The position numbers were made by a program, and so were the translations under genes. A DNA stretch of 64,000 nt from assembly GCA_934462705.1 (NCBI GenBank), contig CAKSIH010000003.1, positions 62,001 to 126,000 of the forward strand. Reading direction: 5' to 3'. The notes beneath the pieces were generated by a model, which made no database searches, was not told where the DNA came from, and saw only the letters and a list, made by a program, of their open reading frames with translations. This document shows, piece after piece, positions 9,168-21,008 of this stretch (its first letter is position 1; every line of letters begins with the position of its first letter). The DNA comes from an uncultured Eubacteriales bacterium (lineage in GTDB: Bacteria; Bacillota; Clostridia; Oscillospirales; Acutalibacteraceae).

Positions 9168-9767
9168 ATGTTTAATATGCTTAAAAATTTTCAAAAAAAG
9201 AACATTGATTTTCTAATAGTCGGTTTAGGAAATCCCGGAAAGCAGTATGAAAAAACGCGACACAATTTGGGATTCATGGCCATTGATTACATTGCCACAC
9301 AAAATTCCTGCTCGGTCAATAGACTCAAATTTAAGTCTTTATACACAATCACATCAATCCAAGGCAAAAAATGCGTACTTTTAAAGCCTCAGACATTCAT
9401 GAACTTAAGTGGTCAAGCTGTTTGCGAAGCCATGGCATTTTACAAAATTCCATCTGAAAAGACAATCCTTATATTTGACGACATATCATTACCACCTGGC
9501 AAAATTCGCATAAAGAAAAAAGGTAGCGCCGGTGGGCACAACGGGGTCAAAGATATAATTGCACTGTCAGGGACTGATATATTCCCACGTATAAAAATTG
9601 GTGTTGGCGCGAAGCCCGCAGGATGGGATCTCAGTAACTGGGTAACTTCAAATATTAATGTTTCCGATAAGGAAGATATTGATAGGGCCATAAAAGATAC
9701 CAACGACGCTGTAAGTCTTATGGTTCTTGGTAAAATAGAGCAAGCTATGAATTCGTTTAATTCTTAA
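9168..9767 (+). CDS. pth: Peptidyl-tRNA hydrolase
   Basis: A 199-residue cytosolic esterase that recycles peptidyl-tRNA released from stalled ribosomes. It has the family start LIVGLGNPGKQYEKTRHNLGF, containing the catalytic His, then PQTFMNLSG, DDISLPPGKIRIKKKGSAGGHNG, and a C-terminal lid helix. The N-terminus is about 13 residues longer than usual. GAGAGG before ATG 9168 supports the longer start, although an internal start cannot be excluded. mfd follows after 12 bases, giving the usual pth-mfd pair. Confidence 0.96.
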   Translation: MFNMLKNFQKKNIDFLIVGLGNPGKQYEKTRHNLGFMAIDYIATQNSCSVNRLKFKSLYTITSIQGKKCVLLKPQTFMNLSGQAVCEAMAFYKIPSEKTILIFDDISLPPGKIRIKKKGSAGGHNGVKDIIALSGTDIFPRIKIGVGAKPAGWDLSNWVTSNINVSDKEDIDRAIKDTNDAVSLMVLGKIEQAMNSFNS

Positions 9768-9779
9768 AAGGAAGATATT

Positions 9780-12700
9780 ATGGATCTATTTGAAAAAATT
9801 TTAAAGTCACACCCTGACTTTACTCGCATACTAAATTTAATTTACAATAAAGAAAAATCGATTAATGTCATTGGCCTTTTGGACATCCATAAGGCCCATT
9901 TTTTACATTTATTTTCTAAAAGCAAAAAAAATGACTGTGCCTCACTGTTTATTGCTCCAAATGAAAATTGCGCACAAAAAATTTGCAATGATCTGAACTT
10001 TATGGGTACCAAGGCCGTTTTTTTTCCTGCAAGAGATTTCAGTTTTCATGACATTGCCGGAAGCTCCAAGGAGTATGAGCACACTCGACTTAATGCCCTA
10101 AGCCGCATTATATCTCGTGATGTAGACGTTGTCATTGCGTGCTCTGACGCCGCCTTACAACGAACCATTCCGAGCAAAAAACTTATTTCTCTTACCAAAA
10201 ATTTGTCCACTGGCGACACCATTTCACAAAATAATCTCATCTCAACTTTGGTTTCCTCCGGATACGAGCGCTATGACCAAGTAGAGGGCCCCGGTCAATT
10301 TTCTGTACGCGGCGGAATTATTGATATATTTTCTCCAAATGAAAAATTTCCTCATCGTATTGAATTTTGGGGCGATGACATCGATTCAATAGCTACATTT
10401 GACGTCATGTCTCAGCGCAGACTTGAGAGAGTCAATAAAATTAAAATTATTCCAGCAAACGAGGTTTTGTATAAAGATCAGCCTCACTTTGTTTCTAAAC
10501 TTAATGATCTAATAGAAAAAAAACAGAAAAAAATCAGCCCCAAAGCCTTAGAAGTTTTAAATTCTGAAATAGAAAAAATAAAAAACGGTACTACAATCGG
10601 TTCATATGATAAATTTATCAATTTAATTTATAATCCCGCATGCACTTTGTTGGACTATTTCAATGGCGATTCTGTTGTTTTTATCTCCGACCAGGCTAAT
10701 GTTTTAGAACGTCTTAAAATTCACGAAACGCAATTTAATGAAGATATTTGTTCATACATTGAAGACGGCACCTTAATACCTGAATTTGGCAAATTTTTTG
10801 AAGATACAAATTTCTTAATTGACAAAATAACCCGCCACACAATCGTATGTATGGACACCTTTTTACAAAGTGAAAGTCTTGCGGGAAGCATTAACGTCAT
10901 TTCCATAAATGCGCGTCAACTTCCGGTTTGGAATGGTAGTTTTTCCTTGCTTTGCGATGATTTGAAATCCATGCGAGAAAATTCTAAAACCGTAATTTTG
11001 GCAGGCACTGATCGCAGTGCTGCTTCGCTGCTTAATGACCTAAATAAAAACGGATTTAATGCCAAATTTTTAAGTCAAGAGGAATCTTTAAATAATGGAA
11101 ATATTTTTATTTCTGAAGGTGCAATTTCAGCCGGATTTGAATATCCCGAAATCGGCATATCTGTCCTAACTTACGGTCATTTTAATAAAAAAAGTTCAGC
11201 ATCTCGCAAAATAAAAAAAAACAAGGGACTTTTCAGCCTAAGTGAGCTGACAATCGGAGATTACGTGGTTCATTCCATGCATGGAATCGGCGTGTTTAAA
11301 GGCATTCACAAGCTTAATATTGACGGCATCCAAAAAGATTACATTAAGATCAACTATGCCCGCGATGACACCCTTTATGTGCCAGTGATGCAGCTTGATT
11401 TGGTGGACAAATACATCAGCTCCAAGGACAATACTCGAGTGAAGTTAAATAGACTTGGCACCGATTCTTGGCAAAAGACCAAGACTAAAGTTAGAAAAGT
11501 GACGAAAAACATTGCAAAAGAGCTTATAAAGCTGTATTCTCAGCGAATTAATGCTCCAGGCTATGCCTTCCTGCCTGATAACGAAATTCAACGAGATTTT
11601 GAATCTCACTTCGAATACGATGAAACCTTAGATCAACTCAGGTGTATAGATGAAATCAAAAGCGATATGGAAAAGAAATCGCCCATGGATAGGCTACTAT
11701 GTGGCGATGTTGGCGTTGGTAAAACTGAGGTAGCTTTAAGAGCAGCTTGCAAATGCGTGTGCAATTCCAAGCAGTGTGCTATACTAGTTCCAACCACCAT
11801 TCTCGCATGGCAGCACTACCAAACTGCATTAAAACGATTTGAAAGTCTTCCTGTGCGCATTGAACTACTCTCAAGATTCAGAACCTCAAAACAACAGTCG
11901 GAAACGCTCAAACGGCTGCGCCGCGGCGAGATTGACATAATCGTTGGTACGCATCGGCTGGTACAGAAAGATGTGCAATTCCATGACCTGGGACTTGTCA
12001 TCATAGACGAAGAACAACGGTTTGGAGTGGCGCAAAAAGAGAGATTCAAGCAAATTTCAAAAAACGTCGATGTCCTGACATTATCAGCAACGCCAATTCC
12101 ACGCACGCTAAACATGGCAATGTCTGGATTGCGTGACATGTCATCAATTGAGGAAGCCCCGCAAAATCGCTATCCTGTGCAGACTTACGTTCTCGAGCAT
12201 AGCCAGGGCATCGTCAATGAGGCAATACGCAAGGAACTGCGGCGTGGTGGTCAAGTTTATTACTTGCACAACAACGTTGAAACCATAAGCGAAAAAGCAG
12301 GCAGTATTCAGCGACAAATTCCAGAAGCGAGAGTTGCATTTGCACACGGAAAAATGTCCGAACAGGAGCTTTCTGACGTGTGGGAAAAAGTCATCAATCA
12401 GGAAATTGACGTTCTTGTATGCACCACCATTATAGAAACCGGGATCGACGTTTCGAATGTAAACACCTTAATTATTGAGAATGCCGATCACATGGGGCTT
12501 TCTCAGCTACATCAGCTGCGAGGTCGTGTTGGCAGATCATCCAGACGTGCATATGCTTATTTTACTTATAAGAAAAATAAAATTTTAACTGAGATATCTC
12601 AAAAAAGACTTTCTGCCGTTCGTGAGTTTACTGAATTTGGCTCTGGATTTAAAATTGCAATGAGAGATTTAGAAATTCGCGGTGCAGGCAACATTTTAGG

Positions 12701-13262
12701 CGGAGAGCAACACGGACATCTGGCTGATGTTGGCTATGATATGTACATTAAGATGTTAAACAATGCCGTTCAGGAAGAAAAGGGCGAAAAGCCTAAAACA
12801 ACCATGCTCGACTGCCTTATTGATGTCCATGTTTCCGCGCATATTCCTGAAGATTATATTTCTAATTTAAACAATAGAATTGACATATATCGAACAATTT
12901 CCGACATTCGCACAAACGAAGATGCTCTTGATGTTACCGATGAACTAATTGACAGATTTGGCGAACCTCCGGAAACTGTCCAGGGATTAATTGACATTGC
13001 ACTAATACGAAATACTGCTGCAAGTCTTGGAATTTACGAAATTAAGCAAAAGAAAGATAATATTCTTTTATTTAAAAATGAAATCAATAAAAACATGATT
13101 GCAAATTTAATTAAGAATACGAATAACCAAGTTTTATTTTGTTCCGGTGCTAATCCATATTTGTCAGTTAAAATTTCCGGGAAAAATGATATTATTCCAG
13201 TTTTAAAAAACATTTTAAGTATCTTATCCAGCCAAAAAATTCATGAAAATAAAAATAAATAA
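9780..13262 (+). CDS. mfd: Transcription-repair coupling factor
   Basis: A 1160-residue SF2 translocase that removes RNA polymerase stalled at DNA lesions and recruits UvrA. Domains in order are a UvrB-like N-terminus (YERYDQVEGPGQFSVRGGIIDIFSP near residue 160), an RNA polymerase-interaction domain (IGDYVVHSMHGIGVFKGI near 490), a helicase core with Walker A LLCGDVGVGKTE, the DEEQ box IIDEEQRFG and SATPIPRTL, then QLRGRVGRS and the TRCF C-terminal domain. Length is normal. AAGGAAG precedes the ATG. It is probably co-transcribed with pth. Confidence 0.97.
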   Translation: MDLFEKILKSHPDFTRILNLIYNKEKSINVIGLLDIHKAHFLHLFSKSKKNDCASLFIAPNENCAQKICNDLNFMGTKAVFFPARDFSFHDIAGSSKEYEHTRLNALSRIISRDVDVVIACSDAALQRTIPSKKLISLTKNLSTGDTISQNNLISTLVSSGYERYDQVEGPGQFSVRGGIIDIFSPNEKFPHRIEFWGDDIDSIATFDVMSQRRLERVNKIKIIPANEVLYKDQPHFVSKLNDLIEKKQKKISPKALEVLNSEIEKIKNGTTIGSYDKFINLIYNPACTLLDYFNGDSVVFISDQANVLERLKIHETQFNEDICSYIEDGTLIPEFGKFFEDTNFLIDKITRHTIVCMDTFLQSESLAGSINVISINARQLPVWNGSFSLLCDDLKSMRENSKTVILAGTDRSAASLLNDLNKNGFNAKFLSQEESLNNGNIFISEGAISAGFEYPEIGISVLTYGHFNKKSSASRKIKKNKGLFSLSELTIGDYVVHSMHGIGVFKGIHKLNIDGIQKDYIKINYARDDTLYVPVMQLDLVDKYISSKDNTRVKLNRLGTDSWQKTKTKVRKVTKNIAKELIKLYSQRINAPGYAFLPDNEIQRDFESHFEYDETLDQLRCIDEIKSDMEKKSPMDRLLCGDVGVGKTEVALRAACKCVCNSKQCAILVPTTILAWQHYQTALKRFESLPVRIELLSRFRTSKQQSETLKRLRRGEIDIIVGTHRLVQKDVQFHDLGLVIIDEEQRFGVAQKERFKQISKNVDVLTLSATPIPRTLNMAMSGLRDMSSIEEAPQNRYPVQTYVLEHSQGIVNEAIRKELRRGGQVYYLHNNVETISEKAGSIQRQIPEARVAFAHGKMSEQELSDVWEKVINQEIDVLVCTTIIETGIDVSNVNTLIIENADHMGLSQLHQLRGRVGRSSRRAYAYFTYKKNKILTEISQKRLSAVREFTEFGSGFKIAMRDLEIRGAGNILGGEQHGHLADVGYDMYIKMLNNAVQEEKGEKPKTTMLDCLIDVHVSAHIPEDYISNLNNRIDIYRTISDIRTNEDALDVTDELIDRFGEPPETVQGLIDIALIRNTAASLGIYEIKQKKDNILLFKNEINKNMIANLIKNTNNQVLFCSGANPYLSVKISGKNDIIPVLKNILSILSSQKIHENKNK

Positions 13263-13290
13263 ATCACTTTAAATTATTTTTTTGGAAATA

Positions 13291-13319
13291 TGGACAATTT
13301 GAAATTTTCGCTGTATAAT
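13291..13319 (+). promoter_or_regulatory. Sigma-A promoter for the foldase lipoprotein
   Basis: TGGACA and TATAAT are separated by 17 bases in the mfd/lipoprotein spacer, 47 bases before the ATG. Confidence 0.6.
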
Positions 13320-13365
13320 TATCTTAACCAACTAACAAATCAATTTTTGCGAAAGGATGTTAATA

Positions 13366-14403
13366 ATGAAACCACTAAAAAAGCTCACTGCTCTATTGCT
13401 ATCTGGACTTCTTTTGATGACAACAGCTTGCGCCGACAAAAGTTGGGCTGTAAAAACTGATTCACAAACTTTGTCAAGCGGCATATACTATTATTTTTCT
13501 TTTGAAGCATTTCAACAGGCAGTTGACAAACTATCCACCGATGGCAGTACTGTAACCGATTTAAAAGGAAAAAAAATTGACGACAAAGATGCTGAAATAT
13601 GGGTTCGTGATACCGCTGTTGAATCGTGCAAAAAGATGCTTGCAACCGAGCAAAAATTTAAAGATAAAGGACTTTCGCTCACCGAAGATGAAATAAAAGA
13701 AGCCCAGGAAAATACTGATTCCGTCTGGGAAAACTCCGGGGACTCTTTCCATGACAAGTATGGAATAGATAAGGATTCCTTTCATCAAGCATATTCTATT
13801 TATCCTTTAGAATTAGACAAATTATTTGACGCTACTTATGGTAAGGACAGCACAGAACAAATTTCTGATGACGAAATTTTAAAATTCTATAATGAAAATT
13901 ACGTCAATGTTTTAACCTACTCCAAAATTACATATGACGAAAATTCCGAAGATGACGGTACTGATCACTCAAAGGATACTGAAGAAAAAATTTCAGAGCA
14001 ATTTAACTCATATGTTGAAATGATAAACTCAGGTGAAAAAGGCGTTCAAGAAGTATCTGAAATTATTAAACAAACCGATTCAATTGATACCGACCCATTT
14101 GTAAATCAGAGCCTTAACAAAAACAGCGCTGATCTGCCGACTCAAGTTCGGGATACCATAATCAACCTTGAAGTTAATAAGGCTGCTTATATTAAATTTA
14201 ACGGAGTGCATTTCTTGTTCGTTAAGCAAGATAACGCCGCTGTTCCATTTGATATATCAAACCCAGAAGAGAAGAATCAAATACTTTATGACATGAACTC
14301 AGCCAAGTTTGAAAAATTAATCAATGAGACCATGAGCAATATGCAATTTACTATAAATGAACCTGTTATAAACGGCGTGGATATTTCTAATTTTGCACAA
14401 TAA
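13366..14403 (+). CDS. SurA/PrsA-like extracytoplasmic foldase lipoprotein
   Basis: A 345-residue predicted lipoprotein. The signal peptide ends in LLLMTTAC, a lipobox placing the Cys near residue 22. The mature part is Lys/Glu/Asp-rich and largely helical, as in the SurA N-terminal chaperone domain. A region resembling a degenerate parvulin domain follows (residues ~165-290). Such proteins fold secreted proteins on the outer membrane face. An upstream in-frame ATG (13357) exists, but GAAAGGA spacing favours ATG 13366. Location after mfd is common for PrsA-like genes in Clostridia. Isomerase activity is not certain. Confidence 0.75.
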   Translation: MKPLKKLTALLLSGLLLMTTACADKSWAVKTDSQTLSSGIYYYFSFEAFQQAVDKLSTDGSTVTDLKGKKIDDKDAEIWVRDTAVESCKKMLATEQKFKDKGLSLTEDEIKEAQENTDSVWENSGDSFHDKYGIDKDSFHQAYSIYPLELDKLFDATYGKDSTEQISDDEILKFYNENYVNVLTYSKITYDENSEDDGTDHSKDTEEKISEQFNSYVEMINSGEKGVQEVSEIIKQTDSIDTDPFVNQSLNKNSADLPTQVRDTIINLEVNKAAYIKFNGVHFLFVKQDNAAVPFDISNPEEKNQILYDMNSAKFEKLINETMSNMQFTINEPVINGVDISNFAQ

Positions 14404-14431
14404 AAAAAGGAGCTTAAAGCCCCTTTTTTTA
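14402..14431. terminator. Bidirectional terminator between the foldase gene and ppa
   Basis: A short stem (GGAGCTT with AAGCCCC, one mismatch) is flanked by an A run on the left and a T run on the right. It therefore fits termination of both convergent genes. Confidence 0.7.
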
Positions 14432-14968
14432 TTACATCTTATAAACAAATTTCTCTTTGTAATTTTCTATTGCTTCATTAACCATAGCTATAGAATCTTC
14501 TACATCTCTCACTTCTTCAACTGCGGTTTCCTTGCCTTCTAAAGCCTTGTAAACACAGAAGAAATGACACATCTCATTGAATATATGCTCTGGTAAATCT
14601 TTAATGCTCTTAAATCCATTGTATGTAGGATCGCTATAGGGAATTGCAATGATTTTTTCATCTCTTTGATTGTTGTCAACCATTGATATAACCCCAATAG
14701 GATAGCATCTCACAAGAGTTAGCGGTGCTATGCGCTCCGAACAAAGAACGAGCGCATCCAAAGGATCTAGGTCCTCTGCATAGGTACGCGGAATAAAGCC
14801 ATAGTTTGCCGGGTAGTGTGTTGATGTATGTAAAATTCTATCCATCTTAAGCATTCCGGTCTGCTTGTCAAGCTCATACTTAGTTTTGCTTCCCTTAGGG
14901 ATTTCTATAACAACATCAAAATCCTGGGCAGAAATCCTTGAAGCATCGATATCGTGCCAAATGTTCAT
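14432..14968 (-). CDS. ppa: Inorganic pyrophosphatase, family I
   Basis: A 178-residue soluble enzyme that hydrolyses PPi to 2 Pi. Key elements are EIPKGSKTKYELDK, NYGFIPRTYAEDLDPLDALVL with the metal-binding Asp residues, and VCYK-like VYKALEGK near the C-terminus. AAGGAG before ATG 14968 and the conserved start MNIWHDID show that the open frame to 15010 is too long. The co-existence with ppdK, which makes or uses PPi, raises a futile-cycle question. No regulation is visible. Confidence 0.95.
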   Translation of the reverse strand: MNIWHDIDASRISAQDFDVVIEIPKGSKTKYELDKQTGMLKMDRILHTSTHYPANYGFIPRTYAEDLDPLDALVLCSERIAPLTLVRCYPIGVISMVDNNQRDEKIIAIPYSDPTYNGFKSIKDLPEHIFNEMCHFFCVYKALEGKETAVEEVRDVEDSIAMVNEAIENYKEKFVYKM

Positions 14969-15107
14969 AGTAAAAACTCCTTTAAAAATTGCTTGGTCTA
15001 TTTTTAACATTAAAATAGTTGCTACACTACATTATATCATATTTTGTCACCAAGGTAAATAGTAAAGTATAGAATACGTAAATGTATAAAAAACTGGAGG
15101 TAAAAAA

Positions 15108-16157
15108 ATGAATAAATATTTTAAAATTTTAGTTATACCTGCATTGATTTGTGTAATGTCGGCAGCCTTTTTTACTGTAAGTATTATTAACAGTGACAAA
15201 AAGGCAGATAATATACCAATTGAAAAGACAAAAGCCGTTACTGCAAAAAATATCAATCCATTAACAGGCCTTGAAATGGATAAATCTAAGCTTTGTGACA
15301 GACCAATTGCTGTAATGATTAACAATTTTCATAAAGGTCAGCCATTGCATGGAATCAGCCAAGCTGACATCGCCTACGAGTGCTTGATTGAAGGTGGCAT
15401 TACTAGAATTGTCGGTATTTTTAAAGATATTTCCGGGGTTAAATCTGTTGGCACTGTAAGAAGTGCACGACCATATTTCATTAACCTGGCCAAAAGTCAC
15501 GATGCAATTTACTTTCATTTAGGCGGCAGCACTATTGCATATGAAATTTTAAAAACTAATTATATTGACTCAGTCAATTTTATTACCAACGAGCAATACA
15601 TGTGGAGAGATGCTGAACGTAGAAAAAATCTGGGTCTAGAGCATAGCGCACTTTCTTCCGGAGAATTAATTTTAAAGGCTGTATCCGATAAAAAGTTTCG
15701 CCGAACTCTCGCTGATAACTATACCTACACACCAAAATTCGGCGATGATTCTCAAGTTTTGTCTGGCAGTGATGCTAATAAATTAACCGTTAAATTTTCC
15801 GGTTATAAATCCACTGTGTTTGATTATGACGCTGAATCTAAGTCTTATCTCATCTCTCAATTTGGTAAACCTCAATTTGATGCATCAGAAAATAAACAAA
15901 ATTCAAAACCAAATATAATTGTAATTCAAACTGATATACATAACATTGGTCAAACTGAACTTGTTGAAATGAAACTTGTTGGTTCCGGGACAGGAAAATA
16001 TATGTCTAATGGGAAAATTATGGACTTGACCTGGTCTAGAAATAATGATGACGAGCCTATACAATATTTTACAAATAATGGCAAACCTTTAGTTATGAAC
16101 CCCGGTAAAATCTATGTTTGCGTGATATCTAAAACGGCATCAATTACGGTCGAATAA
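15108..16157 (+). CDS. DUF3048 (YerB-like) exported protein
   Basis: A 349-residue protein with one N-terminal membrane segment (residues 7-27) and a DUF3048 domain: NPLTGLEMDKSKLCDRPIAVMINN, QADIAYECLIEGGITRIVGIF, VGTVRSARPYFI, then the C-terminal half with DLTWSRNNDDEPIQYFTNNGKPLVMNPG. Function of the family is unknown; members are cell-surface proteins of Firmicutes. No lipobox Cys is seen, so it is probably anchored by its uncleaved N-terminal helix or secreted. GGAGG lies at the right distance before ATG. Confidence 0.88.
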   Translation: MNKYFKILVIPALICVMSAAFFTVSIINSDKKADNIPIEKTKAVTAKNINPLTGLEMDKSKLCDRPIAVMINNFHKGQPLHGISQADIAYECLIEGGITRIVGIFKDISGVKSVGTVRSARPYFINLAKSHDAIYFHLGGSTIAYEILKTNYIDSVNFITNEQYMWRDAERRKNLGLEHSALSSGELILKAVSDKKFRRTLADNYTYTPKFGDDSQVLSGSDANKLTVKFSGYKSTVFDYDAESKSYLISQFGKPQFDASENKQNSKPNIIVIQTDIHNIGQTELVEMKLVGSGTGKYMSNGKIMDLTWSRNNDDEPIQYFTNNGKPLVMNPGKIYVCVISKTASITVE

Positions 16158-16191
16158 AAAAGTTTTTCTCTCACACCAAACTTCATAAAAC

Positions 16192-16221
16192 TTTCAACAA
16201 TCATTGGTAACCATGTTGAAA
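16192..16221. repeat. Inverted TTTCAACA pair
   Basis: TTTCAACA (16192-16199) is mirrored by TGTTGAAA (16214-16221), with TGGTAACCA between them. It resembles the inverted pairs at 24277-24308 and 37385-37424 and the motifs in the origin. It sits directly beside the conserved-loop hairpin at 16224. Confidence 0.45.
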
Positions 16222-16223
16222 AA

Positions 16224-16261
16224 GGGAGGGCGCCCGCACGATATAGTGCGGGCGCCCTCCC
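16224..16261. repeat. Conserved-loop hairpin, copy 3
   Basis: A perfect 16-bp GC-rich stem (16224-16239 with 16246-16261) encloses GATATA. With flanking bases the core reads ACGATATAGT. It lies between convergent DUF3048 and serS genes. No T run follows on either strand. Confidence 0.82.
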
Positions 16262-16276
16262 TGCCGTTAGGAAACT

Positions 16277-18431
<2,155 letters not shown>

Positions 18432-18443
18432 ACAACCACATCC

Positions 18444-19205
18444 TTATTTATTTTTTATTAATTCCCTTGCTAGGTCTATATAAGCCTTAGACCCTTTACA
18501 ATTTTTATCAAAATAAATAACAGGTTTACCAAAACTTGGCGCCTCGCAAATTCTGACACCCCTAGGAATTGTAGTTTTAAAAATTTTGTTAGGAAAATGT
18601 TTTTTAAGCTCTTCTACGACCTGATGCGTCAATTTTAAACGACCATCAAACATAGTTAATAAAACGCCTTCAATATCTATATCAGGATTGTATAATCTTT
18701 TTACTCTTCTCACCGTACTCATAAGTTGAGATAGGCCCTCTAAAGCATAATACTCACTTTGAATTGGTACTATTATCGAATTGCAAGCACAAAGAGCATT
18801 TGCCGTAACCAATCCAAGTGAAGGTGGACAATCAATTATTGCATAATCGTATTCATTGTAAATTGTTTTGATGGCCTCTTTTAAAATTGAGTCTCTATTT
18901 TCCATATCTGCAAGTTCAATTTCTGCTGCAGCTAAATCCATTGATGACGGTATAACATCCATTTTTTTAAATTCAGTCTTTATAATTACATTTTTAATTT
19001 CAGCTGTCTTGACTAGCACGTCATATATAGATGATGGTATGTTTCTTTTGTCAATTCCCACCCCACTTGTGCTATTTCCTTGTGGGTCCACATCAATAAG
19101 CAATGTTTTTTTTCCTAAATTTCCTAAGGATGCGGCTAAATTTACCGCTGTAGTAGTTTTCCCTACACCCCCTTTTTGATTTGTTATTGCAATAATTTTC
19201 TTCAC
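18444..19205 (-). CDS. soj: Chromosome-partitioning ATPase ParA/Soj
   Basis: A 253-residue Walker-type ATPase. The deviant Walker A KGGVGKTTTAVNLAASLG is at residues 10-27, LLIDVDPQGNSTSGVG follows, and the Walker B region is YAIIDCPPSLG near residue 120. It works with Spo0J in origin positioning and modulates DnaA in Bacillus. It is co-transcribed with spo0J and serS. The upstream spacer contains parS. Confidence 0.96.
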   Translation of the reverse strand: MKKIIAITNQKGGVGKTTTAVNLAASLGNLGKKTLLIDVDPQGNSTSGVGIDKRNIPSSIYDVLVKTAEIKNVIIKTEFKKMDVIPSSMDLAAAEIELADMENRDSILKEAIKTIYNEYDYAIIDCPPSLGLVTANALCACNSIIVPIQSEYYALEGLSQLMSTVRRVKRLYNPDIDIEGVLLTMFDGRLKLTHQVVEELKKHFPNKIFKTTIPRGVRICEAPSFGKPVIYFDKNCKGSKAYIDLARELIKNK

Positions 19206-19286
19206 CGTACTCCCCCTTTATAGTTTATGTTAAAATTATACCATATATAATAATAAAATCAACATAAAATATAAAGACAAATTAAA

Positions 19287-19302
19287 TGTTTCACGTGAAA
19301 CA
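19287..19302. promoter_or_regulatory. parS: parS site (perfect 16-bp palindrome)
   Basis: TGTTTCACGTGAAACA matches the Bacillus parS consensus exactly. It lies in the soj/noc spacer, next to the genes for the proteins expected to bind it. Confidence 0.95.
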
Positions 19303-19361
19303 TTTAAAGGCCAACGCTCATCATATCAATAAGCACTGGCCTAATAATACAGTATTAAAAA

Positions 19362-20180
19362 TTACGCTGTATTTTTGTTTTTTGCTTTTGCTGATTTCGG
19401 AATAACAACCACATACTCAATATAATCATCAGTCTCCCTCTGAGATCTCTTCGCATCTATTCCTGAAAGTTTCATTGTATCAATAGCTTTATTAATAGTG
19501 TTCATAAAAATACGTAAATCCTTTATAATAATCGTCCTTTGCGATTTCCCGGCTTTTTTCAACGTTTTATTGAGCATAGATTCTATTAAAAGTTCTGTTT
19601 TTTGCACATTTAATCCATTAATAATAATTTTATTTAAAGCTATATCTCTTTGCAAGGGATCTTGTAAACGCAATAAGCTTCTTGCATGACGTTCAGTCAA
19701 TCCTGCTTCTGTTATTTTTTCTCTTTCCTCTAAAGAAAGCTTTAAAAGTCTAAGTTTGTTTGCAATGGTTGATTGCTTTTTCCCTAATTTTTTTGCTGCC
19801 ATCTCCTGAGTTAAATTAAAATTAGTGATAAGATTGTAAATTCCTTCTGCCTCTTCAAAAGGACCTAAATCTGCTCTTTGTAAATTTTCTAATAAAGCAA
19901 AAACAGCTGATTGTTCATCATTGCAAGACAGAACAATGCATGGCACCATCTTTAAACCTGCTTTAATTGCTGCCCTAAGTCGTCTTTCCCCGGCAATTAA
20001 TTCATAACGTGATGCCAATATTTTTCTAACTGTTAGAGGTTGCAATATCCCGTTTTCCCTTATGCTTTCTGATAAACTTAAAATTTTATCTTCTAGAAAA
20101 ACAGTCCTCGGTTGAGCTCTATTGGACTCTATTTGAACAACCGGTATAAATTTCACTTTTTCCGACGTTTGATTGAACAT
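19362..20180 (-). CDS. noc: Second ParB-family protein, Noc-like
   Basis: A 272-residue paralogue of Spo0J with the same ParB core: QIESNRAQPRTVFLEDKILSLSESI, CTP box IAGERRLRAA, LLENLQRADLGPFEEA, and the helix-turn-helix AAKKLGKKQSTIANKLRLLKL. Location beside rsmG is where Bacillus noc lies; Noc stops division over the nucleoid. Whether this copy binds NBS-like or parS sites cannot be told from the sequence. The ATG at 20180 is used: the ATG two codons earlier abuts the GGGGG ribosome site, and the open frame to 20294 has no other signal. No clear membrane-targeting amphipathic N-terminus is obvious. Confidence 0.85.
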   Translation of the reverse strand: MFNQTSEKVKFIPVVQIESNRAQPRTVFLEDKILSLSESIRENGILQPLTVRKILASRYELIAGERRLRAAIKAGLKMVPCIVLSCNDEQSAVFALLENLQRADLGPFEEAEGIYNLITNFNLTQEMAAKKLGKKQSTIANKLRLLKLSLEEREKITEAGLTERHARSLLRLQDPLQRDIALNKIIINGLNVQKTELLIESMLNKTLKKAGKSQRTIIIKDLRIFMNTINKAIDTMKLSGIDAKRSQRETDDYIEYVVVIPKSAKAKNKNTA

Positions 20181-20290
20181 AAACATTCCCCCTACTTGTC
20201 CTAACTTCAAAAAAATAATATCACATAACTTTTGAAAATTATTAGAACTTTGTGTAAGCGAAAAATATATATTTATAATAAAAATTAAAC

Positions 20291-21004
20291 TCAAAGAGGT
20301 TTTTTTGAAATTTTAGCACTTTGTCTGGGATAAGTCGACGGCGTATTATTTATTTTTCTTATTTTCACAATGCTTCTTTCACTGCCATCTTCTAAAATAA
20401 AATCGTCAACTTTCCCTAAAATCCCCCCTAATTTTTGAATTGCATTCAAAGACTCATTTACCTCAAATTCAACCTTTTTGCTTTTCATTGCAATAAAAAA
20501 ACCATTTTTCTTTACATAAGGCAAACATAATTCAGATAACACATTCAAGCTAGCCACTGCCCTCGATATAGCAAAATCGTATTTTTCCCTGTAAACATTA
20601 TCATGCGCAAAATTTTCTGCTCTTGCATGGACCAAAGTCGCATCAATATTTAAATTTGTTAGTACATCCTCTAAAAATACCAGGCGTTTATTTAAGCTAT
20701 CCATTAAAGTCAAATTTATATCAGGACGTACAATTTTTAATGGAACACCCGGAAAACCAGCCCCTGTCCCTATATCAATAACTTTACAATTATCTGCAAA
20801 ATTAATATGTTGCAGAACACTAATACTATCAACAAAATGTTTTATAGCAATTTCCCTTGGTTCAATAATAGACGTTAAATTCATTTTTTTATTCCAAGAT
20901 ATAAGCAAATCTGCATACTTACAAAACTGAAATATCATTTTTTCATTAAGCGGATATGATTGCTTTTCTAAAACATCAAAAATTATATTTTTTAAATTAC
21001 TCAT
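20291..21004 (-). CDS. rsmG: 16S rRNA (guanine527-N7)-methyltransferase
   Basis: A 237-residue SAM-dependent methyltransferase (GidB fold). The SAM motif VIDIGTGAGFPGVPLKI is near residues 95-110, with LTSIIEPREIAIKHFVDSI before it. FAISRAVASLNVL further on also marks the family. It modifies G527 in the 530 loop of 16S rRNA. The stop is 4 bases after... the mnmG-proximal start region, so it forms part of the mnmE-mnmG-rsmG run. Length is normal. Confidence 0.95.
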   Translation of the reverse strand: MSNLKNIIFDVLEKQSYPLNEKMIFQFCKYADLLISWNKKMNLTSIIEPREIAIKHFVDSISVLQHINFADNCKVIDIGTGAGFPGVPLKIVRPDINLTLMDSLNKRLVFLEDVLTNLNIDATLVHARAENFAHDNVYREKYDFAISRAVASLNVLSELCLPYVKKNGFFIAMKSKKVEFEVNESLNAIQKLGGILGKVDDFILEDGSERSIVKIRKINNTPSTYPRQSAKISKKPL

Positions 21005-21008
21005 ATTT

